DNA of 7,481 nucleotides from Candidatus Nitrosopumilus sp. (GTDB lineage Archaea > Thermoproteota > Nitrososphaeria > Nitrososphaerales > Nitrosopumilaceae), in the NCBI GenBank assembly GCA_022758935.1, contig JAEMQG010000195.1:1-7481 (forward strand), given 5' to 3'. How positions within the stretch are numbered: position 1 is the stretch's first letter; every line of letters begins with the position of its first letter. The notes below the pieces were generated by a model that was not told the DNA's origin, searched no databases, and was given only the letters and a program-made list of their open reading frames with translations. This document shows positions 1 through 4,059 of this stretch, piece after piece. The translations under genes were made by a program, and so were the position numbers.

Positions 1-1
1 T

Positions 2-37
2 CAATTTGTTGAAATAGATAGTCAAGCAATGAAATAA
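2..37 (+). CDS. Possible C-terminal end of a gene entering from the left
   Basis: Frame 2 is open from the left edge for eleven codons (QFVEIDSQAMK) and then stops at TAA, 35-37. A T7 run follows 21 bases later, as expected for an archaeal 3' end. Eleven open codons are not statistically meaningful in AT-rich DNA, so this is only a candidate for the tail of a plus-strand gene. No family can be named. Confidence 0.2.
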   Translation, partial: QFVEIDSQAMK

Positions 38-58
38 GAAATAGAATCTAATCAGATA

Positions 59-65
59 TTTTTTT
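59..65 (+). terminator. Candidate oligo-T terminator
   Basis: This is a run of seven T with a second T-rich patch just after it (70-73). Archaeal transcription often stops at oligo-T on the non-template strand without a hairpin. It would serve a rightward gene whose last codons may lie at 2-37. No independent support is visible. Confidence 0.25.
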
Positions 66-133
66 CTAATTTTAAATGTCTTAAATTTGCAGATTTTTGA
101 CTTTGTTATATTGTTCAGAAATGTTGTTTAATT

Positions 134-183
134 GTTACAGATTCAACTATGAAGAATAACAGGAACTGTAACTCATTGAGTTA
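134..183. repeat. Two small inverted repeats downstream of the AbiE operon
   Basis: GTTACAG at 134-140 is matched by CTGTAAC at 166-172 (25-base loop). The right arm overlaps a tight 7+1+7 dyad, TAACTCA-T-TGAGTTA, at 169-183. The two structures are mutually exclusive. There is no adjacent A-run on the plus strand that would make this a minus-strand terminator for the AbiE operon. The function is unknown; chance is possible in AT-rich DNA, although a 7-bp dyad with a one-base centre is less trivial. Otherwise 66-208 shows nothing recognisable. Confidence 0.35.
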
Positions 184-208
184 GTAATCCGAGATATTTT
201 ACGATCTG

Positions 209-1129
209 TTAAATCTTCTTAACAAGTTTTTTCAGATATTCTGTAAATTCTCTGATAAATATGTCAAAATCTTTCTCGTCTATTTTTGAGATGAGAAGAT
301 CTTTCTCCGTTCCCCATTCAAAGATTTTATTTTCTTCAAGAAGTTTTATCTTGGCTTTCATATTTGTTTGATATTTTGTATAAAGATTGAGAGTGTGTTT
401 TGTCTTTCTAATCACATATTTTTCTACGTCAACAACCATTATGCCGAGATTTTTTTGAATGAAGTAAATGTCAAGAAAATCTCTTGCCTTTATCCCCTTT
501 CTTGTAAGTAATGCTCTTACCTTTTCACTTAGAATTTCCTTTGCTCCATAGACATAGAAAGGAATAGTTTTCAAATATTCGTCAGATTCAGGAAACAAGG
601 CAGACAATTTTTCGTCTTTTGCTTTAAGAGCACTGCCTAACTGAACCTTCTCGGGTTTTGTGCAAATATCTTCAACAAAATTTATCTGTACTTTGATGAA
701 TGTTTTCTTCTTCAAAACCACAGAGTCGTACCAAACATTAAACGTGCACATTCTGTTACTGCCGCCCAATAAAACAAAATGAATGTCGTTCTTTTTGCAT
801 TTGAAATCAAGTCCTCTCTTCTCGGCTATGGATTCAAAGATTTTTCCAATGTCGCTAATTACAGTGGACAGGTCTCTTCTAATTGCTTTTACTGATTTTC
901 CTTCAAACCTAGACTGATTCTTCCACGTGAAATCAATATCTTCGGAGAATCTCAGATATCCAAGATGATGTTTTATCAGACATGTTCCTCCCTTGAAAAG
1001 AAAGTTTCTTGAAAAGAATTTGTCTTTAGATAAATCGGTGAGAATTTGATGAAGTAGGATATCTTTTTCTATCATATCTGATCTAGTCTTAATTTTTGCT
1101 GAGACCTCATTGACAAAACGTAAATTCAT
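209..1129 (-). CDS. abiEii: AbiEii-type nucleotidyltransferase toxin (type IV toxin-antitoxin)
   Basis: The 306-residue product matches the AbiEii/AbiGii nucleotidyltransferase toxin family as I know it. The active-site signature is KGGT at residues 46-49 followed by RFSEDIDF at 60-67, which gives the paired aspartates D64 and D66. Further family-like blocks are KVQINF (146-151), EILSEKVRALLTR (198-210) and ARDFLDIYFI (215-224), the last carrying the conserved RD..D pattern. The C-terminus is helical and lysine-rich. Family members transfer nucleotides to a cellular target (tRNA acceptor ends in the related MenT toxins) and stop growth; the target here is unknown. The ATG at 1129 overlaps the TGA of the upstream antitoxin (ATGA), so the two are probably translationally coupled and the start is secure. 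All catalytic motifs look intact, so the toxin is probably active. The role in phage defence is inferred from lactococcal and streptococcal AbiE. Confidence 0.88.
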   Translation of the reverse strand: MNLRFVNEVSAKIKTRSDMIEKDILLHQILTDLSKDKFFSRNFLFKGGTCLIKHHLGYLRFSEDIDFTWKNQSRFEGKSVKAIRRDLSTVISDIGKIFESIAEKRGLDFKCKKNDIHFVLLGGSNRMCTFNVWYDSVVLKKKTFIKVQINFVEDICTKPEKVQLGSALKAKDEKLSALFPESDEYLKTIPFYVYGAKEILSEKVRALLTRKGIKARDFLDIYFIQKNLGIMVVDVEKYVIRKTKHTLNLYTKYQTNMKAKIKLLEENKIFEWGTEKDLLISKIDEKDFDIFIREFTEYLKKLVKKI

Positions 1130-1761
1130 TTAATAATCATCTCGACAGTTTTTGCTACAGTTTTTGGATACTTTATTACGTATTTGTTAAGTTTGTTTTC
1201 AGATATGTCTTTAGCCCAATCTCCCACATCCATCGATATCCTATTGGACGGCATGCCCTCCTGTAGTGAGAGATAAACAAAGTCAAGAATAGTTTTTTCA
1301 GGATCAGAATAGCGTAGCAGTCCTTTGCTTTTTATTCCGAATTTGATTAAAGGAGGAGTCAGTTTTATGAATTTGAATTTGTAACCAACTATGTTGACCG
1401 GATTTGCTCTGAATATGGAATCGCTAATAACTTCATCGATTGTAAAATACTCGTGTGTCATGTTGTTGTGTTTTAATGCTGTGTGTAAACCAAAATACCA
1501 ATTTTTCACACCCTTCAATTCCAATCCTTTTGCAACAAGTTCCAGATGATTGTACTTGGTTTTACCAAGCTCGAACTCTTCAAGAGATTTGATGTAGTAT
1601 ATTCCTTTGAAGATTCTCACCAGGTGTTTTCTTTTTAAGAGATAGCGGATAACGGATTCGTGTTTTAACTTCAACATTTTACAGTATTCTTTCAGTTCTT
1701 TGACTGTCACAAACTCCTTGTTTTCCATCCACAGTTTTTCTACCAGTATGCTCATTTTCAT
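1126..1761 (-). CDS. abiEi: AbiEi-type antitoxin and autorepressor
   Basis: The 211-residue product is the expected partner of the AbiEii toxin. Residues 5-57 form an N-terminal winged helix: FVTVKELKEYC, a recognition helix region around ESVIRYLLKRKHLVRI, and a wing FKGIYYI. The C-terminal domain shows the family hallmarks WYFGLHTALKH (88-98) and SDPEKTILDFVYLS (152-165). In studied AbiE systems this protein represses its own operon by binding two inverted repeats in the promoter and neutralises the toxin without a stable complex (type IV). A matching pair of dyads lies 5 bp upstream of this start. ATG 1761 is chosen; a second in-frame ATG at 1755 is possible. A minus-strand GGAAATGAT five bases before ATG 1761 resembles a Shine-Dalgarno sequence and favours 1761. 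It is first gene of the operon and overlaps the toxin by 4 bp. Confidence 0.85.
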   Translation of the reverse strand: MKMSILVEKLWMENKEFVTVKELKEYCKMLKLKHESVIRYLLKRKHLVRIFKGIYYIKSLEEFELGKTKYNHLELVAKGLELKGVKNWYFGLHTALKHNNMTHEYFTIDEVISDSIFRANPVNIVGYKFKFIKLTPPLIKFGIKSKGLLRYSDPEKTILDFVYLSLQEGMPSNRISMDVGDWAKDISENKLNKYVIKYPKTVAKTVEMIIK

Positions 1762-1765
1762 CTTG

Positions 1766-1800
1766 TATCATTTCCTACCACAAAGTGGTGCATTATGATA
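1766..1800. promoter_or_regulatory. Operator dyad 1 (proximal) of the AbiE operon
   Basis: This is a 35-bp dyad with exact centre at 1783: outer arms TATCAT (1766-1771) and ATGATA (1795-1800), inner arms ACCAC (1777-1781) and GTGGT (1785-1789) around AAA. It lies between the predicted TATA box and the antitoxin start codon, so it covers the expected start of transcription and the Shine-Dalgarno-like sequence. Studied AbiEi proteins bind two inverted repeats in this position, so it is a strong candidate for negative autoregulation. Confidence 0.8.
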
Positions 1801-1806
1801 TATATC
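1797..1806 (-). promoter_or_regulatory. Predicted TATA box of the AbiE operon
   Basis: The stretch GATATATATC sits exactly between the two operator dyads and is the centre of a perfect 14-bp palindrome (1795-1808). On the minus strand its centre is about 40 bp from ATG 1761, which predicts a start of transcription near 1776 and a leader of about 15 bases. A bound repressor on either flank would exclude TBP/TFB. Because the box is symmetric, its direction cannot be read from sequence alone. Confidence 0.55.
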
Positions 1807-1837
1807 ATTTCATACCACAAAGTGGTACTTTATGATA
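1803..1837. promoter_or_regulatory. Operator dyad 2 (distal) of the AbiE operon
   Basis: This is the second copy of the same dyad, centred at 1820: TATCAT (1803-1808), ACCAC (1814-1818), AAA, GTGGT (1822-1826), ATGATA (1832-1837). The inner arms extend to 6+3+6 (TACCAC/GTGGTA). As direct repeats the copies 1766-1804 and 1803-1841 agree at 36 of 39 positions by my count. The centre-to-centre distance is 37 bp, about 3.5 helical turns, so bound proteins would sit on opposite faces of the DNA. Two such sites fit cooperative binding and bending as reported for AbiEi. Confidence 0.8.
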
Positions 1838-1841
1838 TATA

Positions 1842-1971
1842 ATGATTTATGGGCTTAAATCTATGCCTAAAAATGATAGAAATAGCGGAAGCTCGCCTAC
1901 GTAAGGTATTCTTCACTTATCTGGACGGTAAACTGGTATAGCATATACGGTAATTTCATCCAGAGAAAAAA
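1842..1971. other. Intergenic stretch with possible remnant ORFs
   Basis: Between the AbiE operators and the next gene there is no solid gene. Two tiny plus-strand ORFs are seen: ATG 1849 to TAG 1941 (30 residues, ending FFTYLDGKLV) and ATG 1863 to TAA 1904 (13 residues, MPKNDRNSGSSPT). A TATA-like GATATATAA at 1834-1842 lies about 25 bp before ATG 1863, the right spacing for a leaderless transcript. The stretch around 1885-1930 is richer in G and C than its surroundings. This could be the decayed start of a lost divergent gene, but the evidence is thin. Confidence 0.25.
1942..1948 (+). promoter_or_regulatory. Predicted TATA box for the 78-residue gene
   Basis: CATATAC lies 24-30 bp before ATG 1972. 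In archaea transcription starts about 25 bp after the TATA centre, so the transcript would begin at or next to the start codon (leaderless). This is inferred from spacing only. Confidence 0.4.
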
Positions 1972-2208
1972 ATGAAGGGAAACACAAGATCGGATGAATG
2001 GAAAATTTTGTGGAATGTAATAAAAAATCACCATGATGGAATATGTGATATTTTTTGTGAAGAATTGAAGGAGAAACAACCAAATTTAGAATCACGTGTT
2101 GGCGCCTTGAAATGGTTAGAAAAAAATGAATATTTGAAAGAAATTCCACCTTTATCAAAAGTTTGGAAAGATCCACCTGCACTATACAAAAAAATCAAAG
2201 ACAACTAA
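1972..2208 (+). CDS. Small hypothetical protein, possible winged helix (78 residues)
   Basis: I do not recognise a named family. The product is rich in Lys, Glu and Trp (four Trp). Its predicted order is helix (EWKILWNVIKNH, residues 9-20), helix (DIFCEELKEKQ, 25-35), helix (ESRVGALKWLEKNEYLKEI, 40-58) and a proline-rich tail. The pattern of a second helix, a basic third helix and the phrase 'LEKNEYL' resembles compact winged-helix DNA-binding domains; this is inference from pattern. The ATG is the first start after an in-frame stop at 1951-1953. Codon choice is AT-rich and protein-like, unlike the two minus-strand frames across it. Its last codons overlap the decayed repeat at 2188, which carries the terminator of the convergent relBE module. 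It could act as a regulator of a neighbouring module, but nothing here proves it. Confidence 0.6.
   Translation: MKGNTRSDEWKILWNVIKNHHDGICDIFCEELKEKQPNLESRVGALKWLEKNEYLKEIPPLSKVWKDPPALYKKIKDN
2188..2194 (-). terminator. Candidate oligo-T terminator for the relBE module
   Basis: Seven A on the plus strand give a T7 run on the minus strand, about 120 bases after the toxin stop. The same A-run and its flank occur after the intact epimerase stop (2881-2886), so this terminator appears to have come with the duplicated epimerase 3' end. It lies inside the last codons of the convergent 78-residue gene. Confidence 0.45.
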
Positions 2209-2209
2209 T

Positions 2210-2304
2210 CTAAAGTTTGGACAATTCATCACCGAGTTTCTTTTTTGCCAAAAATCCAAAGGTTCTTCTCAGATACAACTGCAACACTGTTTTATTTCCT
2301 TTCT
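2210..2304 (-). pseudogene. Truncated, frameshifted remnant of an epimerase C-terminus
   Basis: Read on the minus strand, this encodes GFLAKKKLGDELSKL followed by TAG (2210-2212), against GFLAKKKLIDELSKLC and stop in the intact epimerase. Just upstream, one extra base in the Phe/Gly region breaks the frame, and about six bases are missing relative to the intact gene (near 2269-2272). No start codon or Rossmann domain is left. It is therefore a dead 3' fragment, and the amount of change suggests it is not recent. It lies about 8 bp beyond the stop of the relE-like toxin. Confidence 0.8.
2237..2247 (+). terminator. Candidate T-tract terminator of the 78-residue gene
   Basis: TTTCTTTTTTG begins 28 bases after the TAA of the plus-strand gene (ends 2208). 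It is a strong oligo-T signal in the right orientation. The same tract exists at 2926-2936, where it is simply part of the epimerase coding region (minus-strand lysine codons). Its use as a terminator here would thus be secondary. Confidence 0.4.
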
Positions 2305-2313
2305 GTACATAAA

Positions 2314-2568
2314 TTATTTTCTGTAAATCTTTCCTCTATGATCAGTCTCTACAACAAAGATTATCATCTTGTTTTGCTGTAAATCCAAGATAACCCTGTA
2401 ATTTCCCACACGCAATCTGTAAAACGGCGAATTAGTTAACCTCAAGACCATTCTGAACGGATCTTCAAGACAATCTAAAACTGCATCATAGATTTTCTGC
2501 GCATTTTTTTTGTCTATTTTTTCTAGTTGTTTTAGAGACTTTTCAGACCAAATTACTTGCCATATCAT
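2314..2568 (-). CDS. relE: RelE/ParE-superfamily toxin
   Basis: The 84-residue product has the compact RelE fold pattern: N-terminal strand WQVIWSEKSLKQLEKID (3-19), a helix with the usual DPF segment (36-38), then YRLRVGNYRVILDL (50-63) and a C-terminal block ETDHRGKIYRK (74-84). The residues expected at the RNase active site of RelE/YoeB-like toxins are present as R51, R53, R58, H77, R78 and Y82. Family members cut mRNA on the ribosome; ParE-like relatives poison gyrase instead. The basic C-terminus with HR..Y favours the RelE side. The ATG at 2568 overlaps the antitoxin stop (ATGA), so the order is antitoxin then toxin with coupled translation. The gene ends next to the decayed epimerase fragment, whose T-tract at 2188-2194 may end its transcript. 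The length is normal and no lesion is seen. Confidence 0.87.
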   Translation of the reverse strand: MIWQVIWSEKSLKQLEKIDKKNAQKIYDAVLDCLEDPFRMVLRLTNSPFYRLRVGNYRVILDLQQNKMIIFVVETDHRGKIYRK

Positions 2569-2798
2569 TTTAGCCCTAGTTTCTTTTTGACCTGCTCTGA
2601 TGTGTATACTCGCCCTGCTCTAATGTCTGCAATGCCTGCCTCGATGTTTTTGATTACCTGTTTACTTAGAACATCGTCTTCTTGGGTGACTTTTAAAAGA
2701 CGAGTAATCACAGTCTCATAGGTTTCTCCAGGGTGGTTCATCTGTTTTTTAAGATCGTTTTTGACAGTTTTAGAAAGCTTTATTGTACTTTGTTCCAT
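2565..2798 (-). CDS. Ribbon-helix-helix antitoxin of the RelE-like toxin
   Basis: The 77-residue product has an N-terminal strand STIKLSKTVKNDLKKQ (4-19) and helices through ETYETVITRLLKV (25-37), the pattern of a ribbon-helix-helix DNA-binding dimer. The C-terminal part IEAGIADIRAGRVYTSEQVKKKLGL is the acidic/amphipathic tail that wraps a RelE-like toxin in this antitoxin type. It should neutralise the toxin and repress the shared promoter. The ATG at 2798 is about 30 bp from a TATA-like region, which fits a leaderless or nearly leaderless transcript. It overlaps the toxin start by 4 bp. Confidence 0.85.
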   Translation of the reverse strand: MEQSTIKLSKTVKNDLKKQMNHPGETYETVITRLLKVTQEDDVLSKQVIKNIEAGIADIRAGRVYTSEQVKKKLGLK

Positions 2799-2799
2799 G

Positions 2800-2835
2800 G
2801 TATACTGTACTATACTCTAGTATATTATAATATAA
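2800..2835 (-). promoter_or_regulatory. Promoter and phased operator of the relBE module
   Basis: Directly before the antitoxin start the DNA repeats with a 10-bp period: TATACTGTAC (2801), TATACTCTAG (2811), TATATTATAA (2821). Within it is a 6+2+6 dyad, TATACT-CT-AGTATA (2811-2824). Ribbon-helix-helix repressors bind such short, helically phased sites. The A/T-only part around 2820-2835 is the likely TATA box and gives a start of transcription near 2800-2805. Repressor and TBP sites overlap, as expected for autoregulation. Confidence 0.6.
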
Positions 2836-2880
2836 TGATTTGCTATTTAAAATCTATATAACTGGATAGCAGGAATTACC

Positions 2881-2886
2881 AAAAAA
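2881..2886 (-). terminator. Candidate oligo-T terminator of the epimerase gene
   Basis: Six A on the plus strand make a T6 run on the minus strand nine bases after the epimerase TAG (2896-2898). The run and its flank (AAAAAATCA...AAAGAC) are repeated at 2188-2202. It separates the epimerase transcript from the relBE promoter. Confidence 0.45.
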
Positions 2887-3000
2887 TCACAAAGACTAGC
2901 AAAGTTTGGATAATTCATCTATAAGTTTCTTTTTTGCCAAAAATCCAAGGTTCTTTTCTGCCAAGGACACATCTGCAACACTATTTTTTATGTCCCCTTT
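2881..3000 (-). repeat. Right direct repeat (intact epimerase 3' end and terminator)
   Basis: This is the partner of the decayed copy at 2188-2304, offset 689 bp in the core. It contains the last ~34 codons of the intact epimerase, its stop codon and its oligo-T run. Together the two copies bracket the relBE module and its promoter. Confidence 0.85.
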
Positions 3001-3792
3001 TTTTTGCTCTTTATGTATCATGTCTAGTTTCTTTCTTGATAATAAAATCATCTTCTCTGCCAATTCATTTACAGATATGGACTTGCCGCTTGCAATGTTG
3101 TATGTATCACTATTCTCTGATGATATGGCATGCTCAAATGACTCTGCAACATCATAAACTGATACAAAGTCCCTACTCTGTTTACCATCTCCATAAATCA
3201 CAAGCGGCTTGTCCTCTGAAATATTTTTTAAAAATTTAGAAATCACGCCAGCGTACTGATCATTTTGTCCTATTCCATAAACATTAAAGATTCTCAGTAT
3301 TGTATATTTTAAATTATTTTCTCTGCAATGTTTTTCAATCTCTTTTTCTGCATCTAATTTGCTTTTTCCGTATGGTGACATTGGATTTGTTGCAGATTTC
3401 TCTGTAATGACATCACTATGATCACCATATACTGCTGCAGATGATGCAAAAATTATTTTTCTTATCTTGTTTTGCACACAACACTTTAAGACATTAATCG
3501 TTCCATTGAGATTTACATTAATGGTATCTTTTGGATTAATGACAGATTCTGCCACATCTGACTTTGCAGCAAGGTGAATCACTACATCAAAATTTTTAGA
3601 AGACTCTGATAGTTTTTGAAAATCCAACACGTCTCCTCTGATAAATTTAGCCCCTCTATCAATTAGAAAAGAAATTTTCTCTATAGAACTATTTGATAAA
3701 TCATCATAAATGGTAATCTGGTTATTGTCACAAAGACGCTCTGCAAGATATCTTCCAATGAATCCCGCACCACCAGTAATCAAAATATTCAA
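2896..3792 (-). CDS. NAD-dependent sugar-nucleotide epimerase/dehydratase (GalE-like extended SDR)
   Basis: The 298-residue product is a complete extended short-chain dehydrogenase. It has the NAD-binding GGAGFIG (7-13), the acidic end of strand two at D30-D31, GDV (53-55), HLAA (73-76), the catalytic serine region ASSAAVYG (116-123), the YxxxK pair Y141/K145, FNVYG (169-173) and the substrate-domain block RDFVSVYDVA (207-216). The family epimerises or dehydrates UDP- or dTDP-sugars in the cytoplasm; UDP-glucose 4-epimerase is the closest guess, but the substrate cannot be read from sequence. The start must be TTG at 3792: an in-frame TAA lies three codons upstream, and the next methionine would remove the nucleotide-binding loop. 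It is divergent from the S-layer gene, so a role in its glycosylation or in other surface sugars is plausible (inference). Its 3' end is duplicated beyond relBE. Confidence 0.88.
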   Translation of the reverse strand: MNILITGGAGFIGRYLAERLCDNNQITIYDDLSNSSIEKISFLIDRGAKFIRGDVLDFQKLSESSKNFDVVIHLAAKSDVAESVINPKDTINVNLNGTINVLKCCVQNKIRKIIFASSAAVYGDHSDVITEKSATNPMSPYGKSKLDAEKEIEKHCRENNLKYTILRIFNVYGIGQNDQYAGVISKFLKNISEDKPLVIYGDGKQSRDFVSVYDVAESFEHAISSENSDTYNIASGKSISVNELAEKMILLSRKKLDMIHKEQKKGDIKNSVADVSLAEKNLGFLAKKKLIDELSKLC

Positions 3793-3823
3793 TGATATTT
3801 CTTAAACTGGGCAATTATCATGC

Positions 3824-3840
3824 TTTTGATTAAATCAAAA
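3824..3840. promoter_or_regulatory. Perfect 8+1+8 dyad upstream of the epimerase
   Basis: TTTTGATT-A-AATCAAAA is a perfect 17-bp dyad centred 40 bp upstream of the epimerase start. It overlaps the predicted transcription start if 3851-3860 is the TATA box. Its size and position suit a dimeric repressor. It could instead be chance in AT-rich DNA, but eight perfect pairs around one base is notable. Confidence 0.45.
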
Positions 3841-4004
3841 CAAATATGACTATAAAATATTTACAATTATAATTAAAAAATGACTCAGATCTTACCTTCT
3901 TGATCTAAAAATAGCACAAGATTGTAAGAATTATATGGTAAAATCAATAATTTACATAAACAACCCCATCAAGCATGAAATATCTACAAAAAATACTCGA
4001 TTTG

Positions 4005-4019
4005 TGGACAATTCGTCCA
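4005..4019. promoter_or_regulatory. Small dyad just upstream of the S-layer TATA box
   Basis: TGGAC (4005-4009) and GTCCA (4015-4019) flank AATTC, immediately upstream of the presumed BRE/TATA. It is the only GC-containing motif in an AT-rich promoter. It may be an activator or repressor site. The arms are short, so support is weak. Confidence 0.3.
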
Positions 4020-4024
4020 TTAGT

Positions 4025-4033
4025 CTTATATAC
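4025..4033 (+). promoter_or_regulatory. Predicted TATA box of the S-layer gene
   Basis: CTTATATAC lies 27-35 bp before ATG 4060. Transcription would start about 25 bp after its centre, near 4054, leaving at most a few leader bases. There is no clear Shine-Dalgarno motif before the ATG, which agrees with leaderless translation of a highly expressed archaeal gene. Confidence 0.6.
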
Positions 4034-4059
4034 AAATTTTAAAGAGAAAAGTCAATAAC

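Larger units (their letters stand above)
2188..2304 (-). repeat. Left direct repeat (decayed copy of the epimerase 3' end)
   Basis: This segment repeats 2881-3000 in the same orientation. An ungapped core, 2212-2259 against 2901-2948, is identical at 43 of 48 positions by my count, including an unbroken 25-base match (2235-2259 and 2924-2948). Similarity continues on both sides with small gaps: into the oligo-A run past the stop codon, and into GCAACACT at 2281-2288. Because the non-coding flank is shared too, a duplicated DNA segment explains this better than protein-level conservation. Confidence 0.85.
3793..4059. other. Divergent regulatory region between epimerase and S-layer genes
   Basis: These 267 bp hold no credible ORF. 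Besides the dyads and TATA boxes listed separately, there is a TATAAAATAT at 3851-3860. It could serve the epimerase on the minus strand (leader about 37 bases) or be an upstream rightward promoter giving a leader of about 180 bases to the S-layer gene. I see no RNA gene or riboswitch that I can name. Confidence 0.5.

Noticed and set aside
207..224. Hairpin TGTTAA-ATCTTC-TTAACA at the AbiEii stop codon as a terminator
   Set aside because: The stem is only six A/T-rich pairs and no T-run follows on the minus strand; it is probably incidental.
1766..1841. Possible minimal CRISPR array
   Set aside because: There are two repeats only, overlapping by 2 bp with no spacer, and their symmetry and position before an AbiEi gene explain them as operators.
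1897..2182. Two minus-strand ORFs (60 and 89 codons) opposite the 78-residue gene
   Set aside because: They are hydrophobic, Phe/His-rich antisense readings with no family-like pattern; the plus-strand frame has protein-like composition and a correctly placed promoter.
2842..2870. GCTAT...ATAGC inverted repeat between relBE and the epimerase
   Set aside because: Five-bp arms with a 19-base loop are expected by chance in DNA of this composition.
2188..3000. Insertion sequence or integrase-borne element around relBE
   Set aside because: No transposase or integrase gene and no terminal inverted repeats are seen; only the direct repeat of the epimerase end supports insertion.
2906..3239. Two plus-strand ORFs inside the epimerase gene
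   Set aside because: They lie wholly within a gene with all extended-SDR motifs and have low-complexity Ser/Phe/Cys-rich translations; they are shadow frames.
3861..4004. Possible small RNA or riboswitch upstream of the S-layer gene
   Set aside because: Only scattered short A/T-rich complementarities (for example CTTAC/GTAAG) are seen, and no conserved RNA architecture is recognisable.
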